From contig NZ_WWCS01000013.1 of the NCBI RefSeq assembly GCF_009857535.1, forward strand, positions 107,721-171,720: a stretch of DNA of 64,000 nucleotides. Reading direction: 5' to 3'. Position numbers and translations under genes: made by a program. The first letter of the stretch is position 1. Each line of letters begins with the position of its first letter. Below the pieces are notes generated by a model that was given only the letters and a program-made list of their open reading frames with translations, searched no databases and was not told the DNA's origin. Of this stretch, positions 1 to 7,096 are shown one piece after another. Source of the DNA: Duganella margarita. GTDB lineage: Bacteria; Pseudomonadota; Gammaproteobacteria; Burkholderiales; Burkholderiaceae_D.

Positions 1-1
1 C

Positions 2-2209
2 GGCGGGCAGAATAACAAGGCGTCGGTGACCGGCGGCCTGGGGAATCTGGAGCGCGATGGCTACAGCGCGGTGGTGTCGGCGTCGTGGGAGAAGGAGAAG
101 GCGCTGTTCGGGCGGGACCGCGATTACGCCAGGTCGGGTAACAATATGCCGTACTACGTATCCGGCGCGACGGGGCAGGGCAATATCGAGGGCGTGGTGA
201 TTCCGGGGGCTTATCCGAATGACCGTGGCCCAGGCTTTGGTGCGTCGCCGGCGACCGGCTATGGCAATCCGCTGGCGGCGCAGGGCAAGTGCGCGGATAT
301 CCAGATGTTCCAGAATCCGACGCCGAGCAGCAAGGGTGCGCCTTACTGCGCGTATGACAGCGCCTCGGCCACCAATCTGATTCCGGCGCGTGAGCTGGGC
401 AACCTGACCGGCAACCTGACTTTCAAGATCAACAACGACCATCAGTTGTTTGCCGATGCGCTGCTTTCGCGCAGCGTGGTGACCAATACCATACAGACCA
501 GCCCTGTGCGGCGCAGTTTCCTGGTGGTGGACAGCGCGTTCGTCAAGCAGAAGGTTGATCCGTCGCTGATCCTTTATCCGAGTAATCCGGTATATCAGTC
601 GATTGTGGTGCCTTATCTGACGGCGCAGGGTTTTACGTCGATCATTGGCCAGCCGCTGGCGATTACCAGCCGCGTGTTCGATTTCGGGCCGCGCCAGTCG
701 CGTGATGTGGCGACGCAGTCGCGCTTTGTCGGTGGCGCGCGCGGCACGGTGTGGGGGCAGGACTATGAGGTGGCGTTGACGTCCAACCGCAGCAAGGTGT
801 CGGGATCGCTGCCGTCCGGGTACTTCCTGCAGGTGGAGTATGCGAAGATCATCAACGATCCGGCCAATAACTGGAATCCGTGGGCGCCGGGCGGCGTGCA
901 GACCGGCGCGCTGGCGGAGAAACTGAAGACGGCGCAGTACACCGGCAAGACCATCGACGGCTGGTCGGACAGTGATCTGATCGACAGCAAAATCACCGGC
1001 GATATATTCAAACTCGATGGCCGCGCGGTGCAGTACGCGGCAGGCGCGCAGGCGCGGCATGAGAGCTACAAGATTTTGCCCAGCGCGGCGATTCTGAGCG
1101 GTGACGTCGGCGGCGCGGGCGGCGCGCTGGCGGTGGTGGATCGCAGCCGCACCATCCGTTCGGTATTCGGCGAAATCAACGCGCCGTTGCTGAGCAGCGT
1201 GGAGGCCAATCTGGCGCTGCGCAACGACCATTACAACGATGTCGGTTCGTCGACCAATTACAAGGCCAGCCTGCGCTGGCAGCCGGTGCGCAGTTTGCTG
1301 TTGCGCGGCTCGACGGGCAGCGGCTTCCGCGCGCCGACGCTGAGCGATCTGTGGACGCCGCAGGTGCTGGGCACCACGGTGGCGTTCAGCGACCCGAAGA
1401 CGGGCCAGAGTTCATTGCAGGTGAATGGCCTCACCGGCGGTAATTCGCAGCTGAAGCCGGAGGAGTCGCGCCAGGCGTCGGTGGGCGTGGTGTGGTCGCC
1501 GGCCAGCTGGCTGAACGCGGGCGTGGACTGGTTCCGCATCAAGGTCAGCGACATCCTGGCGACGCCGTCGGCGCAGGAGGTGGTTTCGCGCTACCGCGCC
1601 GGCGATCCGGCGTATGCCAATCTGGTGGTCCTGAACGGCAACGATATCGATCTGGTCAAGACGGTGCTGGCGAATACCGGCAACGCCACGGTGCAGGGCG
1701 CGGATGTGTTCATCACCAGCCGCCAGGCTTTCGGTCCGGGCAAGCTGGATGTGGCGCTGAACGGCACGTATATGGACAAGTTCGATCAGACCAGTCCGGG
1801 CGGCGTGCTGTCGCACAAGGTGGGCACGCTGGTGGACAGCAAGGGCACGCCGGTGATCGGCGCCGATGCCGGCGGCGTGGTGCTGCGCTGGAAGCACACG
1901 CTGAATGCGACCTGGACCCAGGGCGCGCTGGCCACCACGCTGATCCAGAACTACCGCGCGCGTTACGAGGCGGCGCATGATCTGCTGGGGCAGCGGGTGT
2001 TCATGGGGGCGATGGCGACCTACGACGCCAATATCGCGTGGCGTGGCTTGAAGAACACCACGCTGACGCTGGGCGTGCGCAATCTGTTCGATCGCCAGCC
2101 GCAGACGTTCGTGCCGGTGGCGGCGCAGTTCCAGTATGGCTATGACGTCAGCACCTACGATCCGCGCGGGCGCTTCGTGTACGTCAACGCCAGCTACGCC
2201 TTCCGCTAG
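2..2209 (+). CDS. TonB-dependent receptor, 3' part (partial at window edge)
   Basis: The frame is open from the first bases, so the N-terminal signal, TonB box and most of the plug lie outside. What remains is a long beta-barrel of an outer-membrane receptor that takes up large ligands using TonB energy. Supporting features are alternating strand-like segments, the stretch RGSTGSGFRAPTLSDLW typical of these barrels, LKPEESRQASVGVVW, a late strand ending LGVRNLFDRQPQ, and a C-terminal YAFR close to the aromatic-terminal signal for outer-membrane insertion. The GTG at 26 is an internal codon, not the start. The ligand cannot be told; the large peptidase complement nearby would fit peptide uptake, but that is inference. 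Confidence 0.9.
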   Translation, partial: GGQNNKASVTGGLGNLERDGYSAVVSASWEKEKALFGRDRDYARSGNNMPYYVSGATGQGNIEGVVIPGAYPNDRGPGFGASPATGYGNPLAAQGKCADIQMFQNPTPSSKGAPYCAYDSASATNLIPARELGNLTGNLTFKINNDHQLFADALLSRSVVTNTIQTSPVRRSFLVVDSAFVKQKVDPSLILYPSNPVYQSIVVPYLTAQGFTSIIGQPLAITSRVFDFGPRQSRDVATQSRFVGGARGTVWGQDYEVALTSNRSKVSGSLPSGYFLQVEYAKIINDPANNWNPWAPGGVQTGALAEKLKTAQYTGKTIDGWSDSDLIDSKITGDIFKLDGRAVQYAAGAQARHESYKILPSAAILSGDVGGAGGALAVVDRSRTIRSVFGEINAPLLSSVEANLALRNDHYNDVGSSTNYKASLRWQPVRSLLLRGSTGSGFRAPTLSDLWTPQVLGTTVAFSDPKTGQSSLQVNGLTGGNSQLKPEESRQASVGVVWSPASWLNAGVDWFRIKVSDILATPSAQEVVSRYRAGDPAYANLVVLNGNDIDLVKTVLANTGNATVQGADVFITSRQAFGPGKLDVALNGTYMDKFDQTSPGGVLSHKVGTLVDSKGTPVIGADAGGVVLRWKHTLNATWTQGALATTLIQNYRARYEAAHDLLGQRVFMGAMATYDANIAWRGLKNTTLTLGVRNLFDRQPQTFVPVAAQFQYGYDVSTYDPRGRFVYVNASYAFR

Positions 2210-2769
2210 GCGGTGGCGCCGCTGGGGTAGATGCGGCTGCGGATCGGCCGCAGTTCCGGCCGCGAGGCGGCGTTGTCGTCGTCCTGCGCCAGGAACTTGC
2301 TGCCGATTTCGAACCACTCTTCGCTGGAGATGACTTTTTGCGCCAGCGGCAGCAGTTCCTGCTCTTCCTTGTCGAGGCGCTTGAGCAGGTTCTGGCAATA
2401 CAGGTCGATGGTCTTGCACAGGAAATTGCCCTGCGAGGCGCTGCGGCGCATGGCGCGGCGCAGGCAGCGGTAGACGGCGTTGAGCATGGCGCTGCCGCGC
2501 TTGCTCAGCGATTCGAGGTCGTTCATCAGCGGCGCGCAATTCGGTTCGGCGGCGCGCACGGCCGGCATGAGGCAGGCTTCCACTTTGCGCTGGTGGCGCG
2601 CTTCGGCAAAGCTGGTCAGTTCCTTGAGCTGGGATTCAATGAACACAGGGTCGATTTCCTGGGGCCGGCGGGCGATGGTCTGCACGTACTGCAGCAGCCG
2701 CGAGATGAAGTGGCGTTCTTTCTTCTGTTCGATGGAGAGTGTCAACAAGACATAGGTGGCAGTAAGCAT
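2206..2769 (-). CDS. hemerythrin-like (HHE-type) four-helix protein with degenerate metal ligands
   Basis: About 187 residues, all helical, without signal peptide. The layout resembles bacterial hemerythrin-like proteins: EQKKERHFISRLL near the N terminus, a middle EARHQRKVEACLMPAV, and a C-terminal block DKEEQELLPLAQKVISSEEW that matches the EE..LFPLA....DW ending. Several histidines expected as di-iron ligands are absent, so metal binding is uncertain. A TTG start 75 bp further upstream is possible, but ATG at 2769 gives the usual protein start with a weak GGGAAA before it. The last bases overlap the end of the convergent receptor gene. A 16-bp perfect palindrome lies about 130 bp upstream. 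Confidence 0.6.
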   Translation of the reverse strand: MLTATYVLLTLSIEQKKERHFISRLLQYVQTIARRPQEIDPVFIESQLKELTSFAEARHQRKVEACLMPAVRAAEPNCAPLMNDLESLSKRGSAMLNAVYRCLRRAMRRSASQGNFLCKTIDLYCQNLLKRLDKEEQELLPLAQKVISSEEWFEIGSKFLAQDDDNAASRPELRPIRSRIYPSGATA

Positions 2770-2896
2770 AGCGTTTCCCGTAGTTCCGTGTGACGTCGGC
2801 TGCGCGGAGGTCGTCGCAGAGGAGCCGACACGCCCGAGGTTCAAGCTGCTACCTTAGCGTGATAAACGGGCTCATACAACGCCGATTTACAATTGT

Positions 2897-2912
2897 TCAC
2901 AACTAGTTGTGA
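2897..2912. promoter_or_regulatory. 16-bp perfect palindrome, candidate operator
   Basis: TCACAACTAGTTGTGA is a perfect inverted repeat in the otherwise gene-free stretch 2770-3121, upstream of the leftward hemerythrin-like gene. Its length and symmetry fit a dimeric repressor site. Which regulator binds is unknown. Confidence 0.35.
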
Positions 2913-3072
2913 GGCAATACAATGCGATGCATTACCGGCGGGGAAAACGAATTGCGCACACGTCAGGCCGGCGGAGAACGCGCGCTTTTCACTTGGCTGC
3001 GAGGTAGATTATGCCCTGTTTCGTCACGCGAAAATACGCCATTTCTTGCACGTTACAATAATTTTTTCTATC

Positions 3073-3098
3073 GGTTGCGGCCGCTTTTGGCCGCAACC
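3073..3098. other. perfect GC-rich hairpin downstream of the SDR gene
   Basis: Two 10-base arms (GGTTGCGGCC / GGCCGCAACC) with a 6-base loop lie just beyond the stop of the leftward SDR gene. The adjacent A/T run is on the wrong side for a classical leftward terminator (the leftward RNA would read A residues after the stem), so it may act only as an RNA-stabilising 3' hairpin. Confidence 0.4.
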
Positions 3099-3121
3099 TC
3101 AATGCTGCATTGCGGCATCGC

Positions 3122-3829
3122 TCAGGCGCGTGGGGCGCCCAGGTAGAAGGCGCGCGGGGCGGCGAAGCTGGCGCGCACTTGTTTGGAGACGTCGTCGGTC
3201 AGCGCTTCGTCGGCGCCGGCTTCCAGCGCGGTGAAGATGGCGCTGGCGATGTCGGCCGGCTTTGATTTCGGGGCGTCGACGCCGGCCGTCATGTCGGTGT
3301 CCATGTAGCCCATGTGGGCGCCCACCACCTGCGTGTTCTGGGCGGCCAGTTCGCCGCGCAGGCCGTTGGTCAGGGCCCAGGCGGCGGCCTTGGAGGCGCT
3401 GTAGGTGCCGGTGGTCGGGAAGCTGGCCCAGCTCAGCGCCGACAGGATGTTGATGATGGCGCCGCCGCCGTTGCGGCCCAGTACCGGGGCGAAGGCGTTG
3501 CTCAGCGCCAGCGGGCCGAAGAAGTTGGCTTCCAGTTCGGCGCGGGCTGCTTCGGTGGCGTCGGCGCGGATCACGCCGCCCACCACGTGGATGCCGGCGT
3601 TGTTAATCAGGACGGTCAGGTCGGGGATGGCTTGCACGGCGGCGGCGATGTCGGCGGCGTTGGTCACGTCCAGCTTGATCGGCGTGGCGCCGGCGATATC
3701 CACGGTTTCCGGTTTGCGGGCGGCAGCGTAGACTTTGCGGGCGCCGGCTTTGACGGCGGCTTCGGCCAGGGCTTTGCCCAAGCCACGGTTGGCGCCAGTA
3801 ACGAGGACGACGGAGTCTTTGAGATTCAT
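3122..3829 (-). CDS. SDR family NAD(P)-dependent oxidoreductase
   Basis: A 235-residue classical short-chain dehydrogenase. The cofactor motif TGANRGLG is at residues 11-18, NNAG at 76-79, and the catalytic Tyr143-x3-Lys147 pair sits in TYSASK with a Ser around 130-133 in front. Substrate cannot be read from sequence. The gene lies directly downstream of, and in the same direction as, the TetR-type regulator at 3899-4477, and a copy of the presumed operator lies in the gap between them, 33 bases before the start codon. This makes it the probable target of that regulator. Such TetR-SDR pairs often deal with reactive carbonyls, but no evidence here fixes that. Confidence 0.9.
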   Translation of the reverse strand: MNLKDSVVLVTGANRGLGKALAEAAVKAGARKVYAAARKPETVDIAGATPIKLDVTNAADIAAAVQAIPDLTVLINNAGIHVVGGVIRADATEAARAELEANFFGPLALSNAFAPVLGRNGGGAIINILSALSWASFPTTGTYSASKAAAWALTNGLRGELAAQNTQVVGAHMGYMDTDMTAGVDAPKSKPADIASAIFTALEAGADEALTDDVSKQVRASFAAPRAFYLGAPRA

Positions 3830-3861
3830 GGTGGTTCCTTTCGAGTGGTTTAATTAACTAC

Positions 3862-3882
3862 AATATGACCGGTCATCTTAAA
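3862..3882. promoter_or_regulatory. TetR-type operator, copy 1 (upstream of SDR gene)
   Basis: The core ATGACCGGTCAT (3865-3876) is a perfect 12-bp palindrome, and the surrounding AAT...CTTAAA is shared with a second copy upstream of the tetR gene. Two near-identical 21-base copies in front of a regulator and its neighbour are the expected pattern for autoregulation plus target control. Confidence 0.7.
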
Positions 3883-3898
3883 AATGGCCGAAAAAAAA

Positions 3899-4477
3899 TC
3901 AGTGCAGGATGTTGCTCATTACCAGGCGGACAAAACGGTCCAGCGGGATGCGGCTCTGCTCGGCTTTGGCGCGCAATACCGCGCCTTGCCAGGCGTCGTT
4001 GATGAACGCGGCCAGGTCGGCGGCCGGCATCTGGTTGCCGATGCTGCCGTCCTGCTGGCCTTCGGCGATCACCGCCGCCAGGCTGTCGGCTCCGGCCGCA
4101 AACGCCTGCTGCATGGCGCCGCGCATGGCCGGGATCTGGTTGGACAATTCGGTGCTGAAATTGCCCAGCAGGCAGCCGCTGTGAAAGTCATTGGCGGCGT
4201 TGGCGGCGATCATGCCATCGAAATACTGTTGCAGCCGGACCGTCGGTGCCAGGCTGCGCTCGTGCAGCACGGCGGCGATGGCGGCCACGGCGGCCAGGTA
4301 ACGTTGTAATACTTCCATCCCCAGCGCTTCCTTGCTGGTAAAGTGGTTGTAGAACGAGCCTTTCGGCACCCCGGCAGCGTCGGTGATGTCTTGTACGCTG
4401 GTGGCGTTGAACCCTTTGCTGTGCAGCAGGGTCACGCTGGTGGTGAGGATTTGCTCTTTAACGTTTGCTTTGGCCAT
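3899..4477 (-). CDS. TetR/AcrR family transcriptional regulator
   Basis: A 192-residue one-domain repressor. The N-terminal helix-turn-helix spans roughly residues 20-50, with the diagnostic stretch DAAGVPKGSFYNHF followed by SKEAL; the rest is the helical ligand-binding and dimerisation domain, which includes a Cys in HSGCLLGN that could sense electrophiles (inference). The ATG at 4477 is the only sensible start. The promoter region carries a 21-base element with the palindrome-like ATGACCGGTCGT, repeated with one change upstream of the co-directional SDR gene, so autoregulation and regulation of that gene are likely. Confidence 0.92.
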   Translation of the reverse strand: MAKANVKEQILTTSVTLLHSKGFNATSVQDITDAAGVPKGSFYNHFTSKEALGMEVLQRYLAAVAAIAAVLHERSLAPTVRLQQYFDGMIAANAANDFHSGCLLGNFSTELSNQIPAMRGAMQQAFAAGADSLAAVIAEGQQDGSIGNQMPAADLAAFINDAWQGAVLRAKAEQSRIPLDRFVRLVMSNILH

Positions 4478-4483
4478 GTGCGT

Positions 4484-4504
4484 AATATGACCGGTCGTCT
4501 TAAA
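4484..4504. promoter_or_regulatory. TetR-type operator, copy 2 (upstream of tetR)
   Basis: Seven bases upstream of the tetR start codon. The core is ATGACCGGTCGT, one base away from the perfect palindrome at 3865-3876, with identical flanks AAT and CTTAAA. Position over the tetR promoter suggests autorepression. Confidence 0.65.
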
Positions 4505-4575
4505 TAAGTCAACGCTTTTTTTGCTATGAAACTGATAGTATATGAAAGTCAGTTACTTTCTTTGGAGGAGAAGCA

Positions 4576-4827
4576 ATGAAGGCAGTTGTGTTGAGCGGTG
4601 TGTGTCTGGTGCTGGCGGCGTGCGCGTCGCAGCCTGAGGTGGCGGTCGATCCGGCGGCGCCGGCGACGGCGGAAGTCAAGTGCAAGCCGAACCGTTCGGA
4701 CGATGCGCCGACCGGCAGCTCGATCAAGCGGCGCGATTGCGCGCCCGGCAATGGCGTGCAGAACGTCAACGCCGAAGAGTTGCTGGAGCAGCGCCGCTTC
4801 ACCATGCCGACCGGCGTCAACCGCTAA
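4576..4827 (+). CDS. small lipoprotein of unknown function
   Basis: An 83-residue protein with a lipoprotein signal ending in LAAC (Cys at residue 16), preceded by a good ribosome site (TTGGAGGAG). The mature part is short, rich in Ala, Pro and charged residues, and contains two further cysteines (in VKCKPN and RRDCAPG) that could form a disulfide in the periplasm. No domain recognised. It stands alone between the tetR gene and the S9 peptidase, on the opposite strand from tetR. Confidence 0.7.
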   Translation: MKAVVLSGVCLVLAACASQPEVAVDPAAPATAEVKCKPNRSDDAPTGSSIKRRDCAPGNGVQNVNAEELLEQRRFTMPTGVNR

Positions 4828-4953
4828 GCGTGCAGGTTAAGTAGCGTAAAGTAACAATTTCCTGAGGATATGTCGCAGCAGGCGGCGCTCTTGGTATGAT
4901 TCCCGATGCCCGGCCACAAGCTGGTATATTTTTTATAACATCGGAGAGACCGA

Positions 4954-7011
4954 ATGAGATTCCCCTTGCTGCTGCTGGGCGCCGCCATGGCGTCCAGTGC
5001 GATGGCCGCGCCGCGCGGTTTCACTGTCGAAGACATGGTCAAGATGGAGCGGGTCGGCAACCCGGTGCTGTCACCGGACGCCACCCGCGTGGTGTACACC
5101 GTGCGCACCACCGACCTCGACAAGAACCGCGGCAATACCCAGCTGTATCTGCTCGACCTGCGCCATCCGCAGGCTGCGCCCGTGCGCCTGACCCAGGCCG
5201 CCGCCAGCAGCGCGGACCCGGAATGGGCGCCGAACGGCGAGGCGATTTATTTCCTGTCGGGCCGCTCCGGTTCGTCGCAGGTATGGCGTCTGCCGCTGGC
5301 CGGCGGCGAGGCAAGCAAGGTGACCGATCTGCCGCTGGACGTCGATAATTTCCGGCTGTCGCCGCAGGGCGACCGTTTGCTGTTCAGCATGGCCGTGTTC
5401 CGCGATTGCGCCGATCTGGCGTGCACCAGGCAGCGCCTGGACGAGCAGGCCAAGGTCAAGGCCAGCGGCAAGGTGTTCGACAAGCTGTTCGTGCGCCACT
5501 GGGATACCTGGGCCGATGGCCGCAACAATGTGCTGTATTCGGCGCCGATCGACGCCAGCGGCAAGGTCAGCGTGCAGCCGGTCAGCCTGACCGGCAAGCT
5601 GGACGGCGATGTGCCGTCCAAACCGTTCGGCGACCATGACGAATATCACTTCAGCCCGGACGGCAAGACGGTGGCCTTCTCGGCCCGCATCGCCGGCCGC
5701 ACCGAGGCGTGGTCGACCAACTTCGATGTCTATACGGTGCCGGCTACCGGCGGCGAGATCAAGGATCTGACCGAAGACAATAAGGCGTGGGACGCCAAGG
5801 CGATTTATTCGCCGGACGGCAAGACGCTGGCCTATGTGGCGATGGACAAGCCGACCTTCGAGGCGGACCGCTTCCACCTGGTGCTGATTGATGTCGCCAG
5901 CGGCAAGAAGCGCACCGTGGCTGACAGCTGGGACCGCTCGATTGCGGACTACCGCTGGACCCCGGACAGCAAGGCCATCCTGGCCACCGCCGACGATGTC
6001 GGCCAACACCGTCTGTTCTCGATCGATGCCGCCAGCGGCAAGGTGACGGCGCTGACCGGCCAGGGCTATGTGGCCGGCTTCGATGTGGCGCGCGACACCA
6101 TCGTGATGGCGCAGGCCAATCTGGCGGCAGGGGCGCAGCTGTTCAAGTTCAAGCTCGGTGCATCGGGCGAGAAGGCTGCCCAACTGACCCATCTGAACGA
6201 AGCGGCGCTGGCCGACGTCAAATTTGGCGAGTACGAGCAGTTCTCGTTCACCGGCGCCAATGGCGAGACCGTTTATGGTCACGTGATGAAGCCGTGGAAT
6301 GCGCAGCCGGGCCAGAAATATCCGATCGCCTTCCTGGTGCACGGCGGCCCGCAGGGCAGCTTCGGCAACTCGTGGAGCTATCGCTGGAATCCGCAGGTGT
6401 ATGCGGGCGCCGGCTATGCGACGGTGTTTATCGATTTCCACGGCTCGACCGGCTATGGCCAGAAGTTCACCGATTCAATCAGCGGCGACTGGGGCGGCAA
6501 GCCGCTGGAAGATTTGCAGAAGGGCCTGGCGGCGGCGGTGGCGAAATATCCATGGCTGGACCGCGAGAACAGCTGTGCCCTGGGTGCGTCGTACGGCGGC
6601 TTCATGATGAACTGGATCCAGGGTAACTGGTCGGATGGCTTCAAGTGCATCGTCAATCACGACGGCGTGTTCGATGCGCGCGGCATGGCTTACTCGACCG
6701 AGGAGATCTGGTTCACCGAGTGGGAAAACGGCGGCGCGTATTACGATGTGCCGGAGCTGCACGAGAAGTTCAACCCGGCGCTGAAGGTGAAGAACTGGAA
6801 AACGCCGATGCTGGTGGTGCAGGGCGATCTGGACTTCCGCATTCCGACCACGCAGGGTCTGGGCGCGTTTACCGCGTTGCAGCGCCGTGGCATTCCGAGC
6901 AAGTTGCTGTTCTTCCCGGATGAGAACCACTGGGTGCTGAAGCCGGCCAACTCGGTGCTGTGGCATCACACGGTGATCGACTGGCTGGATACCTATACCA
7001 AGAAAAAATAA
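4954..7011 (+). CDS. secreted S9 family prolyl oligopeptidase / dipeptidyl peptidase
   Basis: A 685-residue exported serine peptidase. Residues 1-19 are a Sec signal ending AMA. Then comes a beta-propeller with repeated SPDG-type blades (LSPDATRVVY, FSPDGKTVAFSAR, YSPDGKTLAYVA), then the alpha/beta-hydrolase domain from about residue 440. The triad is complete: Ser546 in GASYGGF, Asp627 in DLDFRIP, His659 in DENHW. The family cleaves short peptides, often after Pro or releasing dipeptides. The start is set by CGGAGAGACCGA directly upstream. It is probably followed by the M1 peptidase as a functional neighbour, though an 85-bp gap with a double hairpin separates them. Confidence 0.93.
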   Translation: MRFPLLLLGAAMASSAMAAPRGFTVEDMVKMERVGNPVLSPDATRVVYTVRTTDLDKNRGNTQLYLLDLRHPQAAPVRLTQAAASSADPEWAPNGEAIYFLSGRSGSSQVWRLPLAGGEASKVTDLPLDVDNFRLSPQGDRLLFSMAVFRDCADLACTRQRLDEQAKVKASGKVFDKLFVRHWDTWADGRNNVLYSAPIDASGKVSVQPVSLTGKLDGDVPSKPFGDHDEYHFSPDGKTVAFSARIAGRTEAWSTNFDVYTVPATGGEIKDLTEDNKAWDAKAIYSPDGKTLAYVAMDKPTFEADRFHLVLIDVASGKKRTVADSWDRSIADYRWTPDSKAILATADDVGQHRLFSIDAASGKVTALTGQGYVAGFDVARDTIVMAQANLAAGAQLFKFKLGASGEKAAQLTHLNEAALADVKFGEYEQFSFTGANGETVYGHVMKPWNAQPGQKYPIAFLVHGGPQGSFGNSWSYRWNPQVYAGAGYATVFIDFHGSTGYGQKFTDSISGDWGGKPLEDLQKGLAAAVAKYPWLDRENSCALGASYGGFMMNWIQGNWSDGFKCIVNHDGVFDARGMAYSTEEIWFTEWENGGAYYDVPELHEKFNPALKVKNWKTPMLVVQGDLDFRIPTTQGLGAFTALQRRGIPSKLLFFPDENHWVLKPANSVLWHHTVIDWLDTYTKKK

Positions 7012-7015
7012 CCAA

Positions 7016-7081
7016 CGTCATTCCCGCGTACGCGGGAATCCATGCTGAGTATGGGCTCCCGCTTGCGCGGGAGCGACGACG
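7016..7081. repeat. double-hairpin intergenic repeat (REP/BIME-like), copy 1
   Basis: Two adjacent stem-loops: CATTCCCGCG.. CGCGGGAATC and GGCTCCCGC.. GCGGGAGC. A second copy in reverse orientation lies at 54158-54220 with the same order of elements, CGTCATTCCCGCG at one end and a GGGA(A/G)CGACG end. It fills the gap between the S9 and M1 peptidase genes and could attenuate or stabilise transcript there. The pattern is familiar from dispersed repeats in many Betaproteobacteria. Confidence 0.8.
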
Positions 7082-7096
7082 ATTTCGGGAGAGTCA

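Noticed and set aside
1412..2539. 375-codon minus-strand frame over the receptor gene
   Set aside because: Overlaps two better supported genes and reads as Arg/Ala/His-rich shadow.
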